Assembly: GCA_002497295.1 (NCBI GenBank)
Contig: DANO01000012.1
Coordinates: 1 to 21,057 of the forward strand
Source: Euryarchaeota archaeon UBA171
GTDB taxonomy: Archaea; Thermoplasmatota; Poseidoniia; Poseidoniales; Thalassarchaeaceae
Length of the DNA: 21,057 nt
Direction of reading: 5' to 3'
The notes under the pieces are model-generated. The model searched no databases. It worked only from the letters and a program-made list of their open reading frames with translations, and was not told where the DNA came from. The translations under genes and the position numbers were made by a program. This document shows positions 15,344 through 21,057 of this stretch, piece after piece. How positions within the stretch are numbered: the stretch's first letter is position 1; every line of letters starts with the position of its first letter.

Positions 15344-16045
15344 TCATAGTCTCCTTACAACTATGACTGAATGCTGTTCCTCGAGGCCGCTTAGGTCTAT
15401 TCGCTCGATTAATTCCAAGTGCTCTGATTGACGGATTTCTGATTCAGCGCCACTAAACAGTGCTTCATCGCCTCCTTCGGTCCATCGCTCACTAGCAGCT
15501 TTGATGGCAATCATCCCCATACCTTGCGATTCAAGTAGAACACGGGTTGATTCGATAAATGCCGTAGCTTGATCGGGCATGCTCAAATCTTGGAAAAGCC
15601 ATTGGGCTCTATTTCTCAAATATGGTATGATAGAGTTGGGTGTTCGAGCGTTACCGAGAACGGGTACGATACCAGGTCTTTTTTCAGATAGTAGGATGAA
15701 ATCTCTCATCATCCTTGGTGAGATATCAATTGCAACGATTTGTCCGCCATGGTGGTTTCCAGCACCACATACATGATCGTGAAGGTGACTGACCGTTGTA
15801 CCGCTTGAGGCTCCAAGATAGACACAATCTGCTCCAGTGGATGGTATCAGTTCCGAGGGGTTTGATTTGCAGCGGAGTAAGCTTGCTGCAACCTTAGATC
15901 TACGAGCGTCCCATCTCCTCCATTCATTTCTTCCATCTCTCTTTCGTCTTTCACCCGCTACTGAAACACCACGTACCGCATTTCTTGTCCACAATGAGCC
16001 GCCTTCCCTGCGTATCCCCCACCCTATTGAATGCGATCGGGCCAT
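15344..16045 (-). CDS. flpA: Fibrillarin-like rRNA/tRNA 2'-O-methyltransferase
   Basis: This is the SAM-dependent methyltransferase of the archaeal box C/D ribonucleoprotein, which methylates ribose 2'-OH at sites chosen by guide RNAs. Numbered from ATG 16045 (233 aa, typical for archaea), the fibrillarin entry motif EWRRWDARRSKVAASLL is at 41-57. SAM motif I YLGASSGTTVSH is at 76-87, AIDISPRMMRDF at 105-115, LGNARTP at 130-136, catalytic-type Asp153 in FQDLSMPDQA, and Lys182 in IAIKAASER. A frame open from 16150 would run into nop5. ATG 16045 has Shine-Dalgarno GAGGT 7 bases upstream and lies 10 bases after the nop5 stop. The motif I segment is diverged from the GAASGTTVSH consensus I recall only at its start. 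The nop5-fibrillarin pair is a classic archaeal operon. Confidence 0.95.
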   Translation of the reverse strand: MARSHSIGWGIRREGGSLWTRNAVRGVSVAGERRKRDGRNEWRRWDARRSKVAASLLRCKSNPSELIPSTGADCVYLGASSGTTVSHLHDHVCGAGNHHGGQIVAIDISPRMMRDFILLSEKRPGIVPVLGNARTPNSIIPYLRNRAQWLFQDLSMPDQATAFIESTRVLLESQGMGMIAIKAASERWTEGGDEALFSGAESEIRQSEHLELIERIDLSGLEEQHSVIVVRRL

Positions 16046-16052
16046 GAAAAAA

Positions 16053-16057
16053 ACCTC
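16053..16057 (-). promoter_or_regulatory. Ribosome binding site deciding the fibrillarin start
   Basis: GAGGT on the minus strand, 7 bases before ATG 16045, overlaps the nop5 stop codon. It supports the 233-aa start rather than the frame reaching back to 16150. Confidence 0.6.
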
Positions 16058-17060
16058 ACTTTCTTCGAGGAGGCGCAGGGAATCTAGAGCGAATCTCCTC
16101 GGATTTTTTATGGATCTCTGCGATTTCATCATCAGACCACGGAATCCCATCGAAATGGTCTATTCGGGATGCTATACTGGCCTTGCCGGCCAGAAACCTG
16201 GCTATTTTCCCGCGGACCCACCTAGGTGATCGGCTCACTTGGGGCATTGAGAAAATCACTGAACCGTGCTTTGGAGGCGGTGCACCTCGGCGATGTGCCG
16301 CCATAGCAGCATGTGCGCCAAGAACTTGGATAGAGCCTGAAGGCATTCTTGCAAGTCTTTCTCTTCCGCCTGCTAAAACACATAATTTCGCGGCTCCGAG
16401 AGGACCGACGAGTTTGGATAGAGTTGGCAGATAGTTCGACGCTAGGGATCGTATCGCTTGTTCACTTAATTCGAGGCTCTTGGCGATACCAATGCACCTT
16501 TCTGCTGATTCCTTCATTGCGCACCACTCCTCTACCCCCGGAGGATAGGGAGGAGGCTCGGTTCCCAAATCGCTTGCTGCAATTTGCAGAGATTCGGAGC
16601 TTGAAATCGCGGATGGAATCGAATCCCTCTTGGCATCGAGATCAAGGGTAGGAAGTAACAATCCTGCCCATTCAATGCATCTCGACTCGATAGTTGTCCA
16701 AGCGGATCGAAGCTCAGTCTGAGAAGAAACTAGCATATCCAACCTCCTGTCTGGATCGCCCGCAGACATCGCCACGCCTCGACGTGCGAGGATAGTAGCG
16801 GCGCTAGCAACAATCTGCTCTTCCTCAATGGTTATTTCTGGCCAATCAGAAATATCGAGATGTCCGAATGGATCTAATTGAGCGTCAGGGAATCGCTCGG
16901 AAAGGACACTCGTCTCCTGAGTCATCCTTCCGCGTTGTAGATCTCCTAGGCGATTAGCGACCTTGGATGAAGTCCTTGATCCCGTCCAAACAGCTTCATC
17001 TAAGATATTGAGATCTTCATCGATGACCCTAGCAAGTCTCCAGTCGTAGACGATTCGCAT
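16056..17060 (-). CDS. nop5: Nop5/Nop56-like core protein of box C/D RNP
   Basis: This is the scaffold protein that joins L7Ae-bound guide RNA to fibrillarin in archaeal 2'-O-methylation complexes. Three parts are visible: a short N-terminal fibrillarin-contact domain (1-75), a helical coiled-coil region (about 78-200) containing ESRCIEWAGLLLPTLD, and the NOP RNA-binding domain (about 205-305). The last has the signature GPLGAAKLCVLAGG, RLARMPSGSIQVLGAHAA, PPPKHGSVIF and RGKIARFLAGKASIASRID. At 334 aa it is somewhat shorter than many archaeal Nop5 proteins, mainly in the N-terminal domain, and the lysine-rich tail is short. It is first in the minus-strand block nop5-fibrillarin-fpg. The ATG at 17060 is preceded directly by a hairpin instead of a purine-rich ribosome binding site. 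Confidence 0.93.
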   Translation of the reverse strand: MRIVYDWRLARVIDEDLNILDEAVWTGSRTSSKVANRLGDLQRGRMTQETSVLSERFPDAQLDPFGHLDISDWPEITIEEEQIVASAATILARRGVAMSAGDPDRRLDMLVSSQTELRSAWTTIESRCIEWAGLLLPTLDLDAKRDSIPSAISSSESLQIAASDLGTEPPPYPPGVEEWCAMKESAERCIGIAKSLELSEQAIRSLASNYLPTLSKLVGPLGAAKLCVLAGGRERLARMPSGSIQVLGAHAAMAAHRRGAPPPKHGSVIFSMPQVSRSPRWVRGKIARFLAGKASIASRIDHFDGIPWSDDEIAEIHKKSEEIRSRFPAPPRRK

Positions 17061-17080
17061 GGCCTAGCGTGGAGGAGGCC
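17061..17080 (-). promoter_or_regulatory. Leader hairpin abutting the nop5 start codon
   Basis: On the nop5 strand, GGCCT and AGGCC form a 5-bp stem with a 10-base loop ending at the base before the ATG. The loop is CCTCC-containing, the opposite of a Shine-Dalgarno. A TATA-like ATATTCTAA at about 17103-17111 would place the transcription start near 17080, so the leader would be little more than this hairpin. Confidence 0.35.
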
Positions 17081-17113
17081 TGACTTCAACGATATGGGAG
17101 AAGTTAGAATATT

Positions 17114-17143
17114 CCAATTGGCCCCCAGAGGGGCCTATATTGG
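17114..17143. repeat. Dyad element between nop5 and TFS
   Basis: This is an interrupted palindrome. CCAAT (17114-17118) and GGCCCC (17120-17125) are followed by the 4-base loop CAGA. GGGGCC (17130-17135) and ATTGG (17139-17143) complete it. That gives 11 base pairs with a 1-versus-3-base internal bulge. A smaller TCCC/GGGA dyad follows at 17144-17158. It lies in the divergent promoter region, so an operator is the simplest reading. Confidence 0.5.
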
Positions 17144-17209
17144 TCCCTACCAATGGGAGCATTGAAAAAACTAAGTCGTTGACTATCATCAGTCTACAGC
17201 GGTGCGAGT

Positions 17210-17587
17210 ATGTTTTGTCCTGAATGCGGTACACTAAGTTTCGTTGATCCTAGTGGCAATATAAGATGTACAAATTACAAATGCGGATATGAAGGACCCG
17301 TGGGTGGAAGAGACGGTTCTGGGAGCATTGTAATAGGCTCTGATGGAAAGGAAATAGATCTTACCAAGACTAAATCGTCGACTAAATCGACTGATTTGAA
17401 ACATCTGACCGAGGTTCAAGCCCCCGATGTTGCAAGAGGGACTTTGCGTGTAGGAGACTATCGATGTCCCAAATGCGATGGGGACCGTGTGTTCGTCGAG
17501 TTGCAACAGACGAGGTCTAGCGACGAGCCTGAGACGAAAATATGTACCTGCGAGGGATGCGGTCATCGATTCAGGGAATATCAATGA
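17210..17587 (+). CDS. tfs: Transcription factor S (TFIIS/RPB9-like cleavage factor)
   Basis: This archaeal transcript-cleavage factor enters the RNA polymerase secondary channel and rescues backtracked complexes. At 125 aa it has two zinc ribbons. The N-terminal ribbon uses Cys3, Cys6, Cys20 and Cys25 (FCPECG and CTNYKC). The C-terminal ribbon uses Cys86, Cys89, Cys114 and Cys117 (CPKC and CEGC). The loop QQTRSSDEPETK contains the Asp105-Glu106 pair that stimulates cleavage, so this is an active TFS and not an inactive paralogue. The linker (about 36-78) is Ser/Thr/Lys-rich. ATG 17210 is fixed by the start of the first ribbon. The gene diverges from nop5 across a 149-base region with a dyad element, and PCNA follows 64 bases downstream. 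Confidence 0.96.
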   Translation: MFCPECGTLSFVDPSGNIRCTNYKCGYEGPVGGRDGSGSIVIGSDGKEIDLTKTKSSTKSTDLKHLTEVQAPDVARGTLRVGDYRCPKCDGDRVFVELQQTRSSDEPETKICTCEGCGHRFREYQ

Positions 17588-17638
17588 AGCGATGTGAGGC
17601 TCTGGTAAGGATGAATAACCTCCGTGAGCCATTATTTT

Positions 17639-17644
17639 GAGGAG
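17639..17644 (+). promoter_or_regulatory. Ribosome binding site deciding the PCNA start
   Basis: GAGGAG is 7 bases before ATG 17652. It favours that start over TTG 17637, which would lie upstream of this site. An AT-rich ATTATTTT at 17631-17638 could double as a promoter element. Confidence 0.6.
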
Positions 17645-17651
17645 TGAGCAC

Positions 17652-18404
17652 ATGCTGAGGGTAACTGCCAAGCAGCAGGTCATGAGAGAAATCGTAGACC
17701 TACTTTCAATTCTGGACAATGAAGAAGCGAAATTTCGGTGGGGTGAGAAGGGTCTGGCTTGCTCTTCAGTAGACGTAAGTCATGTTGCAATGCTTGAAAT
17801 GATGGTCGCAGACGAATGCTTCGAGACTTACGAAGTTGATCCTATTGATGTCGGAATGGATCTTCGTAAGTTGGGAGAAGTGCTAGCGCTGGCTGGGCCA
17901 AACGATTTGATTGAATTAGACTATGATGAGACGACGAGTTCCATGATCGTACATGTGAGCGAGGTAAGAAGAACGATCAGGGGGCTTGATACTTCGATGA
18001 TCGAAGAAGTCAAGCTTCCAAGTCTTGATTTCGATGGGATGAAAGTGGTTATCCCCACAGACAAATTCATCCGATCATTCCGGGCTGCCAAGCTGGGCGG
18101 CGATCTTGTTGATCTTTCTGTTGATGCAAGTCATTTCGCGGTTCGTTCGGGTGAGCCGACTGGCGAATCTGTTGAAACTAAGTTCGAAGCGGGAGAATTG
18201 GGTGAACTATCTGTGAAACAGCCTTCTACATCAACATATTCAATCAGATTCCCGAATGAGTTGGCCAGGAAAATAAATCCAGGTGCTACAGAATCTCTTG
18301 AAATTAAATTCAAGGCCTCATATCCGCTGAAGGTGGATTGGGTAAGTAGCGGTGGCGGGGCGAAATGGACTTTCCTACTAGCCCCCCGAGTGACAAACGA
18401 GTGA
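17652..18404 (+). CDS. pcn: DNA polymerase sliding clamp (PCNA)
   Basis: This is the homotrimeric ring clamp that tethers DNA polymerases, Fen1, ligase and repair enzymes. It has 250 aa from ATG 17652, the normal size. Seen are the N-terminal half with CSSVDVSHVAMLEMMV (37-52), LRKLGEVLALAG (71-82), and the interdomain connector loop RGLDTSMIEEVKLPSL (110-125), which receives PIP-box partners. The second half follows with IPTDKFIRSFRAAKLGGD and FKASYPLKVDWVSSGGGAKWTFLLAPR, the usual hydrophobic C-terminal strand. Nothing is missing. The gene follows TFS and converges on the FGE-like gene with 4 bases between the stop codons. Confidence 0.95.
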   Translation: MLRVTAKQQVMREIVDLLSILDNEEAKFRWGEKGLACSSVDVSHVAMLEMMVADECFETYEVDPIDVGMDLRKLGEVLALAGPNDLIELDYDETTSSMIVHVSEVRRTIRGLDTSMIEEVKLPSLDFDGMKVVIPTDKFIRSFRAAKLGGDLVDLSVDASHFAVRSGEPTGESVETKFEAGELGELSVKQPSTSTYSIRFPNELARKINPGATESLEIKFKASYPLKVDWVSSGGGAKWTFLLAPRVTNE

Positions 18405-18408
18405 GCAT

Positions 18409-19107
18409 TTACTCAAGTTTCCAACCCGACTCTGTCTGGATGTACGTTGGTGTCTTTGGACGCCAGAGTATGGCAGTGGATAATCCGAAAAATACCCCGC
18501 CCATTACTAAATTCAACCACCCTTCAGCAATGTATCCAGGGGAAGCATTGAACCACGCCCATATGAATGAGGGAAGTATTCCCGTTGCAAGGCATATTAC
18601 GGCTTCCTGCTTCAGGATTCTTGTAGCGTCGCCGGCCCCTGGAAGTCGGATCGGTGTTTCAGAATATTTCGATTCCCTTCGGACTAGACGAAGGGGGTGA
18701 GAATCGGCTATCTCGATTGGTCTAGTCGATTCTAAGATTCCTCTCTCAGACCAGACTCTTACTCGGCGGGCCCTTATCTCCCCGTCCTCTTTCCATGGCC
18801 TACCATCGCACGGTTTTCCCCAGTAACTGCTAGCTGAGTCGGCCAAAGTCTCTATTGTGCCTAATTCAGCGTATATCTGACCCTGTGCATTGGAAACCGC
18901 CCACTCTGACTCGGATGCTACCTCTGCTTCTCCAGATTTTATCATCTCCAATGCAATATTGGCAGGTACAGGATTCTTAGTTATTTCAAATGATTTTGAT
19001 ATCTTTACCTGGTGGCGTGGGCCCACGCCCCCCCTTAGAATGGAGCGATCATTAGATCCAAGCGTAGCTGATCCTGGGCTCACTTGGACCCAATCCAGAC
19101 CCTGCAT
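18409..19107 (-). CDS. Degenerate formylglycine-generating-enzyme (FGE)-like domain with two-helix membrane anchor
   Basis: This 232-aa protein has a short FGE-sulfatase-type N-terminal region: DWVQVSPGSATLGSND (residues 5-20, compare the usual VxPGxFxMGS), PRHQVKISKSFEITKNPV (30-47), ASESEWAVSNAQG (64-76) and LRLVRR (139-144). These follow the order of FGE domains, but the central part is shortened. Only Cys100 and Cys172 (the latter in a helix) are present, so the paired catalytic cysteines of true FGE appear lost. Two hydrophobic helices (about 167-186 and 196-215) and a short tail follow. ATG 19107 lies 2 bases after the ABC exporter stop, with GAGGT upstream; a longer frame from 19152 would overlap that gene by 43 bases. 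The function is unknown; a binding or scaffold role tied to the exporter is inference. Confidence 0.65.
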   Translation of the reverse strand: MQGLDWVQVSPGSATLGSNDRSILRGGVGPRHQVKISKSFEITKNPVPANIALEMIKSGEAEVASESEWAVSNAQGQIYAELGTIETLADSASSYWGKPCDGRPWKEDGEIRARRVRVWSERGILESTRPIEIADSHPLRLVRRESKYSETPIRLPGAGDATRILKQEAVICLATGILPSFIWAWFNASPGYIAEGWLNLVMGGVFFGLSTAILWRPKTPTYIQTESGWKLE

Positions 19108-19109
19108 AC

Positions 19110-20981
19110 TCAACTGACCTCTGAATCTAGCTCTCCAGTCTGTATTCTCCATTGAGAGGCGTATACGTTTTCAGCCTCAATGAGTGTTTCATGGAGACCT
19201 CGTTCTACGATCACGCCATCCACCATAGCAAGAATCTCATCGGCATTCCTGATTGTTGCCAGTCTATGGGCGACTGCTATAGTCATCCTATCTGCATCGT
19301 CGGAGGAGAATAATGAATTCTGTATCCTTTGCTCTGTTTCTGCGTCTAGTGCAGCACTTGCTTCATCGAGAATCAACAAATCAGGTTTTGTCAGCAGTGC
19401 TCTTGCAAGGCTTATCCTTGCTTTCTGACCACCAGAAAGTTTCACCCCTCTATCACCGACTTCAGTATCGATACCCTCTGGCAAGTTCATCACGAATTCT
19501 TTCGCCCCGGCTGCATGCAGTGCCTCTTGTATATCTTCTTCTGAAGCCTCTCTAGCATAGGCAATATTGTCCCTTATAGTCCCGAAGAACAGGAATGGAT
19601 CTTGAGATACGAATCCGATACGTGCCCTGATGGAATCAATCTTCAGATTGTTGATATCTACTCCGTTCACCAATATCCTACCGGACTGAGGCTCGTAGAA
19701 TCTTTCAATAAGTTTCAGAATTGTACTCTTACCGGCCCCAGTATGGCCCATTATGCCAATGAAATCGCCCGGTTTGGCCTCGAAGGATATTCCATTGAGT
19801 ACGTTTGTATCTGATGAAGGGTATTCGAAAGTCACATCATCAAACATAACCGATTTGATAGGGTCTTCCAGTGGAATGGCGTCAGGGTGGTCAACTATGG
19901 AGGGCTCGAGATCAACTATTGCGAAAACTCGTCTTGCGGCTGCTTCGCCACGCTGTATCTGATTGAGAAGGGCTCCGAGAATGAACAGCGGGAACGTCAT
20001 GCGGGTGCTGATTAGTAGGAACGTGACATATTCTCCGATAGTGATTTCACCGGATTCAAGGACCCACCCGCCAGCAGTCACTATGAGTCCGAAGGCTATA
20101 CCGGCCACGAGATAAATCCCTGGAATGAATCGATTGCGGATAAATGAGGCTGAAATTGCTTGGTCTCGGTATCTTTCAGACTCACTGTTTATTCGAAGTT
20201 TCTCGAAATCCTGGGCATTGTAGGCTTGCATTACAGTGATTCCTCCAAGTACATTCTCGAGAATCGAAACGATGCTTCCAGTACTTTCACGCTGCTTTCT
20301 GTATCTGCGCTGGACCCTCGTAGCGAACCAAATAACCATTGGAATAATCAAAACCAATGGACTGAACAACATCAGGGTCAGTTTTACCGACATGAATGAG
20401 AGCAAGATTCCAGCCATGGCGAATGTAATTGTTATTCTGACAATGCTGGTGCTAGAGTCGGATATCACATCTTCTAGTAGGGAGATATCTGCAGAGAGAA
20501 CTGACATGAGGTTGCCTGTTTGTCTATCTTCGAAATATGAGGCCTCCATATTGATGAGTGATCGGGCTGCATCCATCCTGATATCGTGCTGTGAGTTGTA
20601 GGAGGTTGCTTGCCAGAGGAAGTTACTCGTACCCTGGAAAATGGCTAGAAGGGCAAAGCACATGAAAATTATAACTCCGAATCCGAGATAAGGAGAGTCC
20701 CCGATGTAATTCTCTAACCATGATGGATTGAATGTACCATTAGCATAGAAATCTGCAGCCCATCCTATTGTGAGGAATGGGAGCAAGTCCGAAGCTCTTG
20801 CACCGGCATTTGCGATAAGTCCGCCGAGAGCGAGTTTCCAGTACCTCATTACATAAGGGAATATTCTCCATATTTTCCGACCAACTATTTGCTTCTCTTC
20901 ACCAAGATCGGAGTTGTCAAGACTGATTCCCTTCGGAGCCCCGACGACGCGTTCTCCAGACCCTTCCCCAGGCTTCGCCAT
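19110..20981 (-). CDS. ABC exporter, fused membrane and ATPase domains (MsbA/MdlB-like)
   Basis: This 623-aa half-transporter forms a dimer that uses ATP to move lipids, drugs or peptides across the membrane. The N-terminal six-helix membrane domain (about 40-340) includes SYFEDRQTGNLMSVLSADI and the coupling segment SILENVLGGITVMQAYNAQ, both typical of type IV exporters. The ATPase domain has Walker A GHTGAGKST (about 410-418), Q-loop FVSQDPFLF, signature LSGGQKARISLARAL (about 513-527), Walker B LLILDEASAALD (about 532-543) and the H-loop AVAHRLATI (about 566-574). All catalytic residues are intact. The basic, Gly-rich N-terminus lacks a signal peptide. The FGE-like membrane protein follows 2 bases after the stop and is probably co-transcribed. 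The cargo cannot be told. Confidence 0.94.
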   Translation of the reverse strand: MAKPGEGSGERVVGAPKGISLDNSDLGEEKQIVGRKIWRIFPYVMRYWKLALGGLIANAGARASDLLPFLTIGWAADFYANGTFNPSWLENYIGDSPYLGFGVIIFMCFALLAIFQGTSNFLWQATSYNSQHDIRMDAARSLINMEASYFEDRQTGNLMSVLSADISLLEDVISDSSTSIVRITITFAMAGILLSFMSVKLTLMLFSPLVLIIPMVIWFATRVQRRYRKQRESTGSIVSILENVLGGITVMQAYNAQDFEKLRINSESERYRDQAISASFIRNRFIPGIYLVAGIAFGLIVTAGGWVLESGEITIGEYVTFLLISTRMTFPLFILGALLNQIQRGEAAARRVFAIVDLEPSIVDHPDAIPLEDPIKSVMFDDVTFEYPSSDTNVLNGISFEAKPGDFIGIMGHTGAGKSTILKLIERFYEPQSGRILVNGVDINNLKIDSIRARIGFVSQDPFLFFGTIRDNIAYAREASEEDIQEALHAAGAKEFVMNLPEGIDTEVGDRGVKLSGGQKARISLARALLTKPDLLILDEASAALDAETEQRIQNSLFSSDDADRMTIAVAHRLATIRNADEILAMVDGVIVERGLHETLIEAENVYASQWRIQTGELDSEVS

Positions 20982-21031
20982 ATACGTCCGTGTGGATAAG
21001 GGGTATGTAGTCTTCAGTACAAGTTCTAGAG
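20982..21031 (-). promoter_or_regulatory. Intergenic promoter region between tRNA and ABC exporter
   Basis: This 50-base spacer holds weak TATA-like options on the minus strand, CTACATACC near 21002-21010 and CTTATC near 20996-21001. They are 15-30 bases before the exporter ATG, which would fit a short or absent leader. No Shine-Dalgarno is visible. No clear T-run terminator follows the tRNA. Confidence 0.25.
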
Positions 21032-21057
21032 TGGTGCGCCCGCCGGGATTCGAACCC
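21032..21057 (-). tRNA. tRNA 3' part (T arm, acceptor strand, CCA), cut by window edge
   Basis: Read on the minus strand from the right edge, the sequence gives the 3' side of the T stem, a TTCGAAT loop with G53/C61 closing, then CCCGG, the 7-base acceptor strand CGGGCGC, discriminator A (21035) and an encoded CCA (21034-21032). The 5' half and anticodon are outside the window, so the amino acid is unknown; the matching 5' acceptor strand should read GCGCCCG. The tRNA is upstream of the ABC exporter on the same strand. Confidence 0.85.

Noticed and set aside
16046..16150. Fibrillarin with a 35-residue N-terminal extension
   Set aside because: The extension is nop5 coding sequence in another frame. 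A ribosome binding site lies 7 bases before ATG 16045.
18398..18416. Short hairpin (TGAG/CTCA) between convergent PCNA and FGE-like genes as a bidirectional terminator
   Set aside because: The stem is only 4 bp with no T-run on either strand; it is probably a by-product of the two stop codons.
1..21057. CRISPR array, insertion sequence or prophage
   Set aside because: No regularly spaced repeats, transposase, integrase or phage structural gene was found on either strand.

Overview
The window looks like a piece of an archaeal chromosome. It carries a Nop5-fibrillarin pair (box C/D RNA-guided 2'-O-methylation), transcription factor S and a PCNA sliding clamp, all archaeal/eukaryotic information-processing genes. 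They sit beside bacterial-type or eukaryote-type metabolic and repair genes: MutM/Fpg, a SMUG1-type uracil glycosylase, a fused acyl-CoA mutase and an FGE-like protein. Moderate G+C, tight packing, short or absent leaders and this mixture of genes suggest a marine Thermoplasmatota archaeon such as Marine Group II (Poseidoniales). That placement is inference. No rRNA or other definitive marker is present.

Layout. The left edge cuts an endonuclease IV-type AP endonuclease (2-547, +). It is followed by an APC-type amino acid permease with a C-terminal EF-hand (539-2245, -) and a SlyD-like FKBP isomerase (2335-2799, +). A three-gene minus-strand operon (5087-2827) encodes the catalytic and non-catalytic subunits of a 2-aminophenol 1,6-dioxygenase-type extradiol enzyme and a RidA-type 2-aminomuconate deaminase. 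It diverges from a small unknown membrane protein (5143-5577). A PAP2/Aur1-like membrane phosphatase or transferase (6993-5569, -) diverges from a SMUG1 glycosylase (7072-7806, +). A plus-strand run follows: long-chain acyl-CoA ligase, LysE-type exporter, IcmF-type fused B12 mutase and a short-chain dehydrogenase (7849-14411). The minus-strand block nop5-fibrillarin-fpg (17060-14413) diverges from TFS and PCNA (17210-18404, +). An ABC exporter and a degenerate FGE-like membrane protein (20981-18409, -) follow. The right edge cuts a tRNA on the minus strand.

Themes. (1) Base-excision repair is over-represented: an AP endonuclease, a SMUG1 glycosylase, Fpg and the clamp lie within 18.5 kb. (2) The acyl-CoA ligase and IcmF mutase fit activation and carbon-skeleton rearrangement of fatty or branched acyl-CoAs. 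(3) The aminophenol-type ring-cleavage operon is the strongest candidate for an unexpected archaeal pathway. Iron ligands and the acid/base histidine are present in one subunit and absent in its partner, and a matching deaminase is translationally coupled. (4) Two membrane proteins carry unexpected appendages: EF-hands on a permease, and a decayed formylglycine-enzyme fold on a two-helix anchor.

No CRISPR array, insertion sequence, integrase or long repeat was seen. No gene-free stretch exceeds 300 bases; the longest is the 149-base nop5/TFS intergenic region, which holds two dyads.
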